Assembly (NCBI GenBank): GCA_012932295.1
Contig: JAAONU010000003.1
Coordinates: 32,784,361-32,848,360, forward strand
Origin: Cyclina sinensis
Taxonomy: Eukaryota; Mollusca; Bivalvia; Venerida; Veneridae
Direction of reading: 5' to 3'
Length of the DNA: 64,000 nt
The position numbers and the translations under genes are program-made. A model generated the notes under the pieces. It saw only the letters and a program-made list of their open reading frames with translations. It searched no databases and had not been told where the DNA came from. Shown one piece after another: positions 49,481 to 59,856 of this stretch. Within the stretch, counting starts at the first letter, position 1. Each line of letters begins with the position of its first letter.

Positions 49481-49606
49481 CATAAAGAAATAAAAAAGTT
49501 ATGATCAATTTTAATGTTTTCGGACGGGAACGGCAACGGCAACGACACCATGACTTTATCTATAGCAATAACTCGATTTTTTCGTCGAAAAAGGTCGGGC
49601 TAAAAA

Positions 49607-49740
49607 AATGACATCATACGAAAGGGACATTACTCTTACATCTTAAATAGTTATTTCCATGTTGACATTAAAGGAAACGATAATACTCTTACATAGTTAA
49701 CTGTGTTATTTTTTTTGTGACGATAGTTGATGTCAACATA
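49607..49740 (+). repeat. Resumed right flank of the CRE-like array
   Basis: 'ATGACATCATACGAAAGGGA' and 'TACTCTTACATCTTAAATAG' reproduce the array unit, followed by one more degenerate unit with 'GTTGACATTAAAGGAAACG'. This places element 6 as an insertion within the array. Confidence 0.75.
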
Positions 49741-49837
49741 TGTAAGTGGCATTTTGCTTCACTCATTAATTCATTCAGTCAATACTTATTCAACAACACT
49801 AACACAACTCACAGTACCCACCCAATTACTTGCCCAG

Positions 49838-49843
49838 TTTATT
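49838..49843 (-). promoter_or_regulatory. Poly(A) signal AATAAA, minus strand
   Basis: Minus-strand AATAAA lies 4 bases past the TAA of the candidate last exon. A second overlapping AATAAAA-like run precedes it. Its placement supports a minus-strand transcript ending near 49,815-49,830. Confidence 0.45.
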
Positions 49844-49847
49844 TTTA

Positions 49848-49912
49848 TTAATCTATCTTTACAATAGCATTTTTCTTGAACCATTCTTGTACTTTGTTGT
49901 CTTTAGCTGCAC
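49848..49912 (-). CDS. Probable last coding exon of an unrecognised minus-strand gene
   Basis: The minus strand has a good acceptor, GATTTTTGTATTTCAG, directly before 49,912. With two bases completing a split codon the exon reads AAKDNKVQEWFKKNAIVKID and stops at TAA (49,850-49,848), followed by AATAAA. The 20-residue tail is charged and helical in character. Length alone (20 codons) would not exclude chance; the combination of acceptor, stop and poly(A) signal is the evidence. Entry phase is 1. The next candidate exon upstream (51,036-51,116) ends in phase 2, so either an exon between them is missing, or the frame here differs (joined directly, translation would stop after three codons). No protein family is recognised. 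Confidence 0.45.
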
Positions 49913-50155
49913 CTGAAATACAAAAATCAAGGACAGGAAACAAAGTAAGAATTAATGTTTCTATAGAAATATATAAAATGATCGCATCCGGCTTGTTTTT
50001 TTTTTGTTGAGTATTTTTCTCTAAAATGCTAAGCCCTCTCAGAAGAAAATGTAAAGATGTGAATAACGATTCACATGAATGTACAAGGTAGCTATAACAG
50101 CTTTAAACAATAAGCTGGCACATACGATCACTGCTCATATTGAGAAAAAGAATAA
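49913..50155. other. Short spacer, possibly intronic
   Basis: AT-rich. Pyrimidine-rich on the minus strand next to the acceptor. No further exon is convincing. Confidence 0.4.
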
Positions 50156-50990
50156 GACTGATCAGTCTTATTTAGCAAAGGACACAGAGGGATCAGTAGA
50201 CTTATTAAGCAAAGGACACAGAGGGATCAGTAGTCTTATTTAGCAAAGGGCACAGAGGGATCAATAGACTTATTTAGCAAAGGGCACAGAGGAATCAGTA
50301 GACTTATTTAGCAAAAGGCACAGAGGAATCAGTAGTCTTATCTAGCAAAGGGCACAGAGGGATCAGTAGACTTATTCAGCAAAGGGCACAGAGGGATCAG
50401 TAGACTTATTTAGCAAAAGGCACAGAGGAATCAGTAGTCTTATTTAGCAAAATGCACAGTGGGATCAGTAGTCTTATTTAGCAAAGGGCACAGGGGGATC
50501 AGTAGTCTTATTTAGCAAAGGGCACAGAGGGATCAGTAGACTTATTTAGCAAAAGGCACAGAGGAATCAGTAGACTTATTTAGCAAAAGGCACAGAGGAA
50601 TCAGTAGACTTATTTAGCAAAAGGCACAGAGGGATCAGTAGACTTATTTAGCAAAAGGCACAGGGGGATCAGTAGTCTTATTTAGCAAAAGGCACAGGGG
50701 GATCAGTAGACTTATTTAGCAAAAAGCACAGGTGGATCAGTAGTCTTATTTAGCAAAAGGCACAGAGGGATCAGTAGACTTATTTAGCAAAAGGCACAGG
50801 GGGATCAGTAGTCTTATTTAGCAAAAGGCACAGGGGGATCAGTAGACTTATTTAGCAAAAGGCACAGGGGGATCAGTAGTCTTATTTAGCAAAAGGCACA
50901 GGGGGATCAGTAGTCTTATTTAGCAAAAGGCACAGGGGGATCAGTAGTCTTATTTAGCAAAGGGCACAGAGGGATCAGTAGTCTTATTTA
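50156..50990 (+). repeat. 34-bp minisatellite, about 24-25 units
   Basis: Consensus AGTAG(A/T)CTTATTTAGCA, then AA(A/G)GGCACAG(A/G)GG(G/A)ATC. The period is exactly 34 bp, for example TAGCAA at 50,581 and 50,615. Units differ mainly at three positions (A/T, A/G and G/A), which occur in blocks, showing recent local amplification. Every unit ends GATC. It lies in a probable intron of the minus-strand gene. One stray unit sits at 48,712. Confidence 0.95.
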
Positions 50991-51035
50991 TGGCAAGAGA
51001 CAGACCATAGTCTTATGAAGATAAAGACAACTTAC

Positions 51036-51116
51036 TTTATCTGTGCCTTGTCAATTTTGTCACTCATGTTACATTCATTTAAAACAATTGTTTTTTCTGG
51101 TGTCTGCTCTTTATAC
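51036..51116 (-). CDS. Candidate internal exon of the minus-strand gene
   Basis: On the minus strand a possible acceptor, TTTTTCAAACAAG, precedes 51,116 and a strong donor, AAA|GTAAGT, follows 51,036. The 81 bases are open in one frame (26 full codons), reading YKEQTPEKTIVLNECNMSDK and then IDKAQI. Entry and exit are both phase 2. The exon at 60,180-60,270 ends in phase 2, so a direct join would keep the frame and create a Trp codon. The acceptor's pyrimidine tract is weak. It is also possible that ATG in 'AACATGAGTGAC' is a start codon here. The product is unrecognised. Confidence 0.3.
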
Positions 51117-51479
51117 CTTGTTTGAAAAATTTGTAATTAAGTTCTGCTCTTTTCTGCTGTGTGACTTTCTAGAAAATACCTATCTGATTTTATTATCTTT
51201 AAAAACCAACAAGACTATGTTTTTACATCTTAATTATGTATATTTTATGTACCAGATAATTGTTTATGCCATTTTAATCTATAACAATCTACTTGTTACA
51301 CGATTTTCTTGTTTTCCTTATCATTTATCATCTTTATTATTTTCTGATTATTATTAGTATCATCTTCATCATAATAATTCACTCCCTCTTTATGGACTTT
51401 TTTTGAGTTAAATTCTACCATAACCTACCAGATAAGACTAGCTGAAAAAACAAGAACCTGACAACAATGATATCATAAC
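51117..51479. other. AT-rich spacer, no separate gene
   Basis: The 104-codon plus-strand frame (51,043-51,357) is hydrophobic and T-rich. It is antisense to the candidate exon and to intron-like sequence, so it is not called. Confidence 0.4.
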
Positions 51480-54400
51480 TAAAATCCTAAAACGGTTACA
51501 CCCATGTCAGCAAAAAAACAACAACAACACAAAACTGAGGACTACCTTGACACCACAACCAGCAAACACTGAAAACATGAAGACCTATACAATGCAAAGG
51601 CATTAACAAAAACATTACAACAACTTCCACAAAAAAACAAATCAACATAACCACTGAGACCATTATGACCTCTAAGACCGAAACAATGCCATTACTGTTA
51701 AAATAAAACACAATGAACAAAAAAACTATCACGATGTCTAATTTACATCAGAACACAACGACCAAGAACACCATCACATCCTAGCTTAATAACTAAAAAC
51801 ACAATGACATTACAGCAATATAAGTATCAACACCATCACATCCCAGCAAAATAAGCAACAACACCGTCATATACCAGCACTATAACTAACAACAACATCA
51901 CATAACAGCACTATTACAAACAACACCATCATATACCAGCACAAAAACTAGCAACACCATAACAAACCAGCAAAATAAATAACAACATCATCACATACCA
52001 ACACTATATATAGCTAACAACACCATCAAATCCCAGCCTAACAACAAACACCATCATATCCCAGCAAAATAACTAAAACACCTAATCATCTATACAAAAA
52101 GAACAACACCATCACCACATTCCAGCATAATGACCAACAACACCATCACAGTCTAGCACACTGACCAACAACACAAAAACATCCATGCAAAAAGATGAAC
52201 AGCAAGAACACTTCGAATAACAAACCATCACATACCAGCAAAATAACTAACAACACTTTCACATGCCAGCAAAATAACTAAAAACGCAATCACATACCAG
52301 CACAATAACTAACAACACCATCATTAACCAGCAGAATAACTAACAACACTATAACAAACCAGCAAAATAACTAACAACACCATCACATACCAGCATTTAA
52401 ACTAACACAATCATCGCATCCCAGCCTTACAACAAACAACATCTTCACATCCCAGCAATATAACTAAAAACACCATCACATACTAGCACAATAACTAGCA
52501 ACACCAAAACATCCATGCAAAAAGAAAAACATTAAGAACTCATCAACCAACAATACTATTTCAACCCAGCACAATGACTTACATTATCAACACATCCAAG
52601 AACAAAGACAAACAACACCAAATCATCAATGCAAAAAGAACAACAACGAAAACACATCGATCAACAACACCATCAAATCCGAGAAGAACGACTAACAACA
52701 TCAAAATATCAATGCAAAAGGAACAACACCACCACCACCACATTCAAGCATAATGAGCAACAACACCATCACAATCAAGCAGAATGACCAACAACACCAA
52801 ACATCCATGCAAAAAGAACAACAGCAAGACACACCGACCAACATCACCATCTCGATCCAGCACAATTAACTACAACACCAAAACATTCAGGCAGAAAGAA
52901 CACCAACAAAAATATGTCGACAAACAACACCATCAAATCAAAACACAATTACTAACAACAACATCACATCCCAGCACAACAACCAACAACACTATCACAA
53001 TCCACTACAATGACTGGCGTCGTCATCACATCCCAGCACAGCAAACAACACCATCAAAATCCAGCACAAAGACAATTAACACCATCACATCCCAGCACAA
53101 TGACCAACACCACTATAATAATCCAGCACAATGACCAACACCACCATCATAACCAAGCACAATGACCAAAAACACTATAATAACCAGCACAATGACTGTC
53201 AACAACAGCATAATGACCTACACCACCAGCACATCACAATACAATGACCAACATCACAATCAAATCCAAGCATAATGACCAACAACACCATCATATTCCA
53301 ACACAATGACCAACAACACCATCACATCCAGGCACAGCAAACAACACCATTAAATTCCAGCACAATGACCAATTCCACCATCACATCCCAGCACAATGAC
53401 CAACATCACCATCACATCCCAACATCATGACCAACACCACCATCATAACCCAGCAGAATGACCAACACCACCGTCATAACCCAGCGCAATGTCCAACACC
53501 ACCATCATAACCCAGCACAATGTCCAACACCACCATCATAACCCAGCACAATGACCAACACCACAATCATAACCCATCACAATGACCAGCAGCACCATTA
53601 TAATCCATCGCAATAACCAACGCCACCATCATAACCCATCACAATTACCAACGCAACCATCAAAACCCAGCACAATGACCAACACCACCACAATAACCCA
53701 TCACAATGACCAGCAGCACCATCATAACCCATCACAATAACCAACGCCACCATTATAACCCAGCACAATGACCAGCAGCACCATCATAACCCATCACAAT
53801 GACCAACAACACCACCATAACCCAGCACAATGACCAGCAGCACCATCATTACCCATCATAATGACCAACACCACCACCATATCCCAGCACAATGACCAGC
53901 AGCACCATCATAACCCATCACAATGACCAACACAACCACCATAACCCAGCACAATGTCCAACATCACCATCATAGCCCAGCACAATGACCAACACCACCA
54001 TCATAACCCATCACAATGACCAGCAGCACCATCATTACCCATCACAATAACCAACGCCACCATCATAACCCAGCACAATGACCAGCAGCACCATCATAAC
54101 CCAGCACAATGACCAACGCCACCACCATAACCCAGCACAATGACCAGCAGCACCATCATAACCCATCACAATGACCAACACCACCACCATAACCCAGCAC
54201 AATGAACAGCAGCACCATCATAACCCAGCACAATGCCTAACAACACCATCACATTCCAGCAAAATAACAACATCATCACAATCCAGCATAATGACCAACA
54301 ACGCCATCACATCCCAGCATAATGACCAAAACCACAACCCAACACAATGACAAACAACATCATCACAATCCAGCATAATGACCAATCCCACCATCACAAC

Positions 54401-54735
54401 CCAGCACCACAATCCAGCATAATGACTATCAACTCCATCACAATCCAGCACAATGACCAACATCACCATCACATCTAACCACAATGACCAACAACAGCAC
54501 AATATTCCAGCACAATGACCAACAACACCATCATGTTCCAGCATATTGATCAACACCACCACCACAACATTCCAGCATAATGACCAACAATACCATCACA
54601 ATGGCCAACAACACCATCATATAACAGCACAAAGGTTTAAAACAAAACCACATACCAGCACGAAGACCAACAACACAATCGTAATGACCAACGACACCAT
54701 CACATCCATCCAGTCAACCATGCCTTAATCATAAC
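51480..54735 (+). repeat. AC-rich minisatellite, about 31-bp units, about 3.2 kb
   Basis: The basic unit is CCCAGCACAATGACCAACAC followed by CACCATCATAA (31 bp), roughly 100 units. Left-hand units are diverged, while 53,400-54,240 is most homogeneous and shows a 62-bp dimer: a unit with GACCAGCAGCACCATC and CCCATCACA alternates with one with GACCAACACCACCACC and CCCAGCACA. Between 52,080 and 52,930 a second unit type with 'CATCCATGCAAAAAGAACAA' is interspersed. The plus strand is nearly free of G. Thr/His/Asn-rich plus frames and Val/Leu/Cys-rich minus frames here are artefacts. Confidence 0.95.
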
Positions 54736-56515
54736 AAAATGACCAGCAACATACAGTCAAAACTATCATATATTCAGCATAACACAACAGTCAACAATGC
54801 CACTACAATTGTAAAGTATCATGTATTTATCACAACACAGTGATAAGCAATATTACTGTATCCATCAAAACTACCAACAAATCATGATGTTAAAGCTACA
54901 ACAAAAAAATAAAGTTTTATGGCCACACAAGCACTAAGATTATCGTGGAATTATTTCATTGATACAGCATCGAACACTACCCCTACTTTCAACTGTCATC
55001 ATTTCATAACATTTACTTTCATAATCAAAAATATTATTATTTTTTAACATTTTCTTTCTTTTTTATTTTATTTTATAAATCATACAACAAATGTTTGTAC
55101 ATATATTTGAAAACAGCTGTTCCTTTGTTTTGGTTGATATCGTAAAAGAATCTTACTCATTATCATTCTCATTGTTGTTGTTGTTTTTTTAAATCAGGGG
55201 CATTAAAACTCTTTCAGTTCTTTGTTTTAATTACATAGTTTTCCATATATTTGATTTTATAATTGCTTCACCCTCTATTGGTTATTTTAAAATATTTTTT
55301 TCCTTTATATCACATTTTCTTCTGAGTAACACTAAAAATGCTTGACATACATGGTCGAAATTAAACATGCTAACTATTTCTCTATTTGTTGTTTTTAAAA
55401 CCTCACTCATCTACATAGATATGTCGAGGAAAGAAGAGACAAAATAAATTCAAGTTTTATTTAAAAAAAAAACGACAAATTTAGGTCAGCAGGCTTAGTC
55501 TGCATCTGTATTTCAAATAACAAAAGTGTTTCATTAAATTATATCATAATATTAACAAAATCTATATTACAGATTTTCAGAAATCATTTTCTCATTTTTT
55601 GCACTTTCAGTTACCTCCCCTGTATAATATTGCTCTGGTAAGTGTGCATTTAAAAAAACAAGCGTTGCAGTTTTTTTTATTATGGCAATAATATGTCATC
55701 TTAAAAACACAACAAAACTGTATTTACCGTAAAGTAGCAGGCATCAGTTTTCAGCGTTAATCCACTTGCTGACAATAACCCAAGCACTGACAATTCCAAT
55801 ACCACTTCATCAACCTTAAAAGGATTTCTTCCACGTTATTACACCTATATAATTAAGGTAAACTACACTGTCTTTGAGAATTATTCATAAAATCGAATAC
55901 ATCAAAAACATCGTCTTCTAACATTTAAAACTTTTATCAAAGGTCAACCAGCAAAAAGCATGTTGAAGCTATCATTCTATCATTTTTCATCAGTATGTTT
56001 CGGACCAATAAAAACTTTTAACCATAGTCAGCCCGATATCAAAAGAACATATCCATGTTGCACATTTCCATTTAGTAACCTCTGCCCTTTTCTGTAAGTC
56101 AAAAGCAAGCAACTGACATCCACTTTTTTGAGGGGGAAGGGGTCCATAGTAAGTCTGTATGGGAAAGTTATGGAGCCAAAACAACAATCAGCATGACTAT
56201 TTATAGTAACAACCCCTAATAATCTCTAAGCATCTGTCTTGTCATTGCATGCAACAACTCTTCCAGAAAAACAAAATGGCTCACTTAATGTTGAGTATGG
56301 AAATTGCACTCAATTTTTATGGAAACATGTGAAACCTAACATCAAAATATTATCTGAAGAAATAAGTCATTGTAGGCAATTTCTGTATTCCTCCAAACTG
56401 ACTTCAGACAATCCAGCTTTGGTATCTAATGTTTTTTACTATGGAATGTGAACTTGTCAAGTTGAGTTCATGGTTTTGCTACACTAGACAACTCTGTTAT
56501 TATAACAAGAACGTG
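54736..56515. other. AT-rich DNA, possibly intronic
   Basis: A short (GTT)n run lies at about 55,171-55,187. On the minus strand two stretches look weakly exon-like: 55,720-55,806, open for 29 codons (LELSVLGLLSASGLTLKTDA) and followed by a GTAAAT donor; and a segment after the acceptor GACTTACAG near 56,095, open to a stop at 55,990. Neither phase fits the better exons, so they are not called. A 70-codon plus frame (56,239-56,451) is unrecognised. Confidence 0.35.
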
Positions 56516-56519
56516 TAAG

Positions 56520-56715
56520 GATCATTGGTTCAGGAACCATTGTTGAAAGCAGGCCCCTATGACCGTTGACCCAAATGGCCCTAAAATCACAAGATTTCAT
56601 CTACCTATCTGGTTCAACCTAGGTTTGAGGGGCCTTGGTTCAGCTGTTCTTGACTGAAATCTGTTGCTGAATTTAGGGTCCCTGTGACCTTGACCTTAGA
56701 TTAAGTGGTAAAGTT
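56520..56715 (+). repeat. Fragment of a bivalve interspersed repeat
   Basis: 'GGTTCAGGAACCATTGTTGA', 'GACCGTTGACCCAAATGG' and 'CCCTGTGACCTTGACCTTAG' are phrased like the core repeats elsewhere in the window. No ends or microsatellite stretch remain. Confidence 0.5.
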
Positions 56716-57246
56716 TTTAGAAAATGACTTTAACATCAGTACATTTTAATCTGTTGTTGCATACCACTGCCATTTGCAAATACGTAAATATCTAACTTGT
56801 CGATTAAAACTAAAACATTTCTAAGTTCATAATTTGGGAAAACAACTGATGAAAAAGATCTGAACATGTAAGGTGCATGACCTTTGTGCAGGTAGGTTAT
56901 TGTTTAAAGTAACATGCCACTAGCATTTGTAGCGACTGAAACATATCCATCTAGCTGAAAGGTTAACGTACCTACATACAGACAGATAGTTCAATAATTA
57001 AATGACAGGAGGCATAACAAAATTTTAAGTAGAAAAAACAGTTTCTACTTTTCCACGTTTTCTCAAATGTCTTACTAGATAACAACTTTGCATTAAAACG
57101 CCTGCTTTAAAAGACCCTGAACTTTGCTTTAATGTGTCAAAATGTTACATAAAAAATCTGTGTTACTTTTCATATGATTGAATTTTCAAATAAAGTAAGT
57201 AGTGCAAAAACAACAAAAAGTAACATTTTATAGAAGTACCTGTGCA

Positions 57247-57363
57247 TTATCTATATGTTTGGTCTGATGTACAGTCAGGCACAGTCATGTGAATAATCAA
57301 TCTCTGGACTTTTCTGTGTAATAAATCCGTAACACTGATGATGACAGAGTGGGCTGTGGTACT
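57247..57363 (-). CDS. Weak alternative terminal exon, minus strand
   Basis: After a minus-strand acceptor, ATTTTTTCAG, the sequence is open for 38 codons to TAA (57,249-57,247) when entered in phase 2, reading STTAHSVIISVTDLLHRKVQ and so on. Phase 2 is the exit phase of the exon at 60,180. However the other two frames are also open for 22-29 codons, and no AATAAA was seen soon after, so this may be chance. Confidence 0.15.
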   Translation of the reverse strand, partial: STTAHSVIISVTDLLHRKVQRLIIHMTVPDCTSDQTYR

Positions 57364-57476
57364 GCTGAAAAAATAGTCTTTTTAAAGATATAAGTTTGAA
57401 CCAAAACAAATCTGGTAGTTATACTTTTTATTTAACAGCTTAAACTGTAAAAAATACAAATACTACAATACTGATA

Positions 57477-57530
57477 ACAAGAGGGCCGTGATGGCCTTTA
57501 ATTGTTCACCTGAGTACAAATGAAAATTTA
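57477..57530 (+). mobile_element. Left end of a core-repeat element
   Basis: 'AACAAGAGGGCCGTGATGGC' followed by 'TGTTCACCTGAG' matches the left ends of elements 2 and 4. No core repeats or right end follow, so this is a solitary terminus or a truncated copy. Confidence 0.65.
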
Positions 57531-58942
57531 GTGTTATTTCAATATCTTTTAGACCAAAAAGTTATTTGAGAATCATCTGTAATTGGAATGTAAAGGCACT
57601 GCAGTAAAAAGAAAGTGAACAATATCGACACCTCTAAATAATGTTCACTGAATAACACAGCTAATTCTAGGTTTCAGTCATAGATACATAGATACATAGA
57701 TGTCAAATTACCCTGCAATGTTTTCTTGTACTTTTTTTACCATGTATGTAAAACAAAATAAACTCAGAATTTTGAAAGCAAGTGAATTTTGGATCTCATT
57801 ACTAAAAAGAAGAAAAAATTACAGCTACTCTCTGTAGCCTTAACAACAAAAACTAGGGTACTCAAAGTCTGCCATTATTAGCATTTCTACTAGACAAACA
57901 CAGCCAAATCCTGTGACCACTTCCTGTGCCACAAGGTACATGTATTAACTTTCTTTGTTAAATATTTTATGAGTCAGCATGAGTAAAATAGAAGAAAATA
58001 CAAAGCAATACCTTTAAAACAAAGTTCAGTAAGTCAAAGTGCATCTGCAAAACATCACTGTTCACTGGAAAAGGCAATATCTTCACCATTCCTTGTCTGA
58101 CATATGCTGCCTAAATGCTGTAAAGTACAATGAGCTTTTTCATTACTATGTGTAAGAGTAAGGTAAATAATTATATAAGAATGACAGATACTATAAAAGT
58201 GGATATTTTTACATGTCAAACAGTTAACGAAATCACATTTTCAGAAATTTTCAAAAGTGTCGAGGGTGGAAATGTTGGCGAACTGCAATTATAATACATT
58301 TGTTTCTGATTAAAACAGTTTTCTTTGTACTATTGGGTTAAGCACAATTTGCTGACAATTTCACAGTTAACTATGTGATTATCACTCTATAGAAAAGTAT
58401 CTTTAACAAAATAACATTATATTCTAGTACAAACCTTGTAAACAATTATACGGTAAAACAGTCAAAACTTTTTTTGTTCACCTTCCTTTGTTAAGTGACA
58501 AACTCACATTCAGTCGGGTCAGGGTTTTTTAAATATTTTATAATTACACAATGTATTGCTCTGTTGCATGACCTGGCTGTACGAGACAGTATATGTGAAA
58601 CAACAAGTTAATAGTAGTTTTTGAATCTGTATATTACTAAACCACACATCAATTACTTCCCTTTCGATTACCATGAATGTTAAATGATGATGATGGAAAT
58701 AAACTTTTTTCAAATTGTTTTCTATTTTAGTTTTATCATTTCTAGGCAAATTAAATCAATTCAACGAACAAGAAAATATAAGTTCTTAAAAGAAATTACA
58801 AGTACCAGCTACACGGTGCATGGGTAGAAATATATCTTTCTGAATAATGAAATTTACGGTGGCTGATATTTTTGCGATTTATATGAATTCACAAAAACCA
58901 CGAACTTTTTCATATCGCAAACTTTACCACTTATATAGTACC
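57531..58942. other. AT-rich DNA, possibly intronic
   Basis: A small 'ATACATAG' repeat lies at about 57,685-57,702. Minus-strand frames of up to 76 codons are unrecognised. Confidence 0.4.
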
Positions 58943-59149
58943 TTAGGCACTCTTGCTCTTGAAGGGATATACAGGCAAAAGTTTATGCTTTATTTCTCGT
59001 TTCTTCAACAATATAAAATGAATGTGATCGAAATAAATACAATGATCAGTCCCATTAACAAAAAAAATCCTGTTTTTGAATGAAAAACCGGGTGGTTTCC
59101 TAACTTGACCCACGTGGGTGTAGACAGAAAATTTAGATTTCGCACTCAT
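58943..59149 (-). CDS. Candidate first exon or small ORF next to an E-box promoter
   Basis: The minus-strand ATG at 59,149-59,147 sits in the favourable context AAAATGAG and opens 68 codons, starting MSAKSKFSVYTHVGQVRKPP. The first 27 residues are coded with balanced composition. The rest is AT-rich and may be intron read-through, with possible donors within the first 80 bases. Immediately upstream (59,155-59,260) are two CACGTG boxes and two CCAAT boxes, as expected at a promoter. No family is recognised. Whether it joins the exons nearer 50 kb is not shown. Confidence 0.3.
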   Translation of the reverse strand: MSAKSKFSVYTHVGQVRKPPGFSFKNRIFFVNGTDHCIYFDHIHFILLKKREIKHKLLPVYPFKSKSA

Positions 59150-59260
59150 TTTTGCAGTGAATGATTGGGCGGTTAAAGTACCTGTCACGTGATAACCGGC
59201 AAAAAAAGCAACCCAAGAGAAACGACAATTGGTTGTTTTGTCACGTGACCTATTTAATAA
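59108..59260 (-). promoter_or_regulatory. E-box/CCAAT promoter-like cluster
   Basis: There are three CACGTG cores in 137 bp (59,111-59,116 inside the 12-bp palindrome ACCCACGTGGGT; 59,186-59,191 and 59,242-59,247, the last two as GTCACGTGA). On the minus strand CCCAATCA (about 59,162) and ACCAATTG (about 59,227) are CCAAT-type boxes. GTCACGTGA matches sites bound by bHLH-ZIP factors such as USF/MITF/TFEB in animals. Function is inferred. Confidence 0.4.
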
Positions 59261-59412
59261 TAACTCGGTGATTCCGTTCACGTTTTACTTTCTGTTAAAG
59301 AAGGTTCAAATATTTACGGCGAAGCCCGTATTTAACTTTATTTATATGGACAAACATACTTGGAATTTAAAGTTCTTCATATTGAACGTGATTTGAGCAA
59401 ATAATATCAGTT

Positions 59413-59856
59413 TTAAAGCGACTGACTCACAGATGGGCCGACGATGAAAAAAAAAGAAATTGTTTATACATCCTGAAATTCTTGCTGAAATTGTGAAGAA
59501 CATATCTAAACTAAGTTACTGACTCATGTTTTGTAACAGAAAAACATCAAAATATAAAGTTTTACACACTTTTATCGGTAAAAAATTTACCCTGTTAGTC
59601 ACGGGGTAGATACTTTAGTTATAACATAAATTTGGACGAAACTTGATAACTAATCTCTGTGTTTCAGTAGTGTAGATCGTCGCTGTTTATTTTACCAACC
59701 GAAAGGTCATGGGTTCGAATCCTGGTTAAGTTAAAACTTTTAATAGTTTTCATGGTGTATAGAAGCATAATATTATGTTTTTTCCATAGTATATTAACTT
59801 CTCTTAAATTTTAAAGAAAAAAAAATCGGCTAAATTCTGTGAGTCAGTCGCTTTAA
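59413..59856 (+). mobile_element. 444-bp MITE with perfect 21-bp TIRs
   Basis: TTAAAGCGACTGACTCACAG plus A at 59,413-59,433 is the exact inverse of 59,836-59,856. TTAA lies at both outer ends. No protein is encoded, so it would be mobilised by a transposase elsewhere. Its termini and layout resemble the MITE at 40,880-41,310, and it also holds a tRNA-like segment. Confidence 0.88.
59655..59730 (+). repeat. tRNA-like segment with consensus B box inside MITE
   Basis: GGTTCGAATCC at 59,712-59,722 is a perfect Pol III B box. It is preceded by AGGTCAT (variable-loop-like), ACCAACCG and, about 45 bases upstream, 'CAGTAGTGTAGATCG', a poor A box. The T-arm would have only three good pairs plus wobble. 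It is not an intact tRNA gene. Confidence 0.55.

Larger units (their letters stand above)
46873..49606 (+). mobile_element. 2.7 kb core-repeat element nested in the CRE array, element 6
   Basis: The left end includes CGCTCGACTTTTTCC, loosely inverse to the right-end GAAAAAGGTCGGGC. The body is about 15 units of roughly 150 bp ('GCAAAATTCAATAATTTGAC' with 'CAAGGTCATTTTAAGGTCAA'), followed by an (ACGGCA)n stretch (about 49,515-49,540) and the hairpin TTTTTCG-T-CGAAAAA at 49,578-49,592, then GGTCGGGCTAAAAAAA. The array it sits in resumes at once on the right side. Confidence 0.8.

Noticed and set aside
50156..50990. CRISPR array
   Set aside because: Unit length of 34 bp superficially fits, but there are no unique spacers; repeats are head-to-tail in an animal genome.
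51043..51357. 104-codon plus-strand hydrophobic frame as a membrane protein
   Set aside because: T-rich sequence gives Phe/Leu/Ile runs by chance, and the opposite strand has better exon signals.
52784..54565. Thr/His/Asn-rich (plus) and Val/Leu/Cys-rich (minus) frames
   Set aside because: By-products of the AC-rich 31-bp array; no start context or domain.
58025..58120. Minus-strand exon between a TTTACAG acceptor and an AAAG|GTATTG donor
   Set aside because: All three frames contain stops across the segment; only an 11-codon sub-part is open, too little to support.
59655..59730. True tRNA gene
   Set aside because: The B box is perfect but acceptor and D-arm pairing are not present and the A box is poor; the segment lies inside a MITE.
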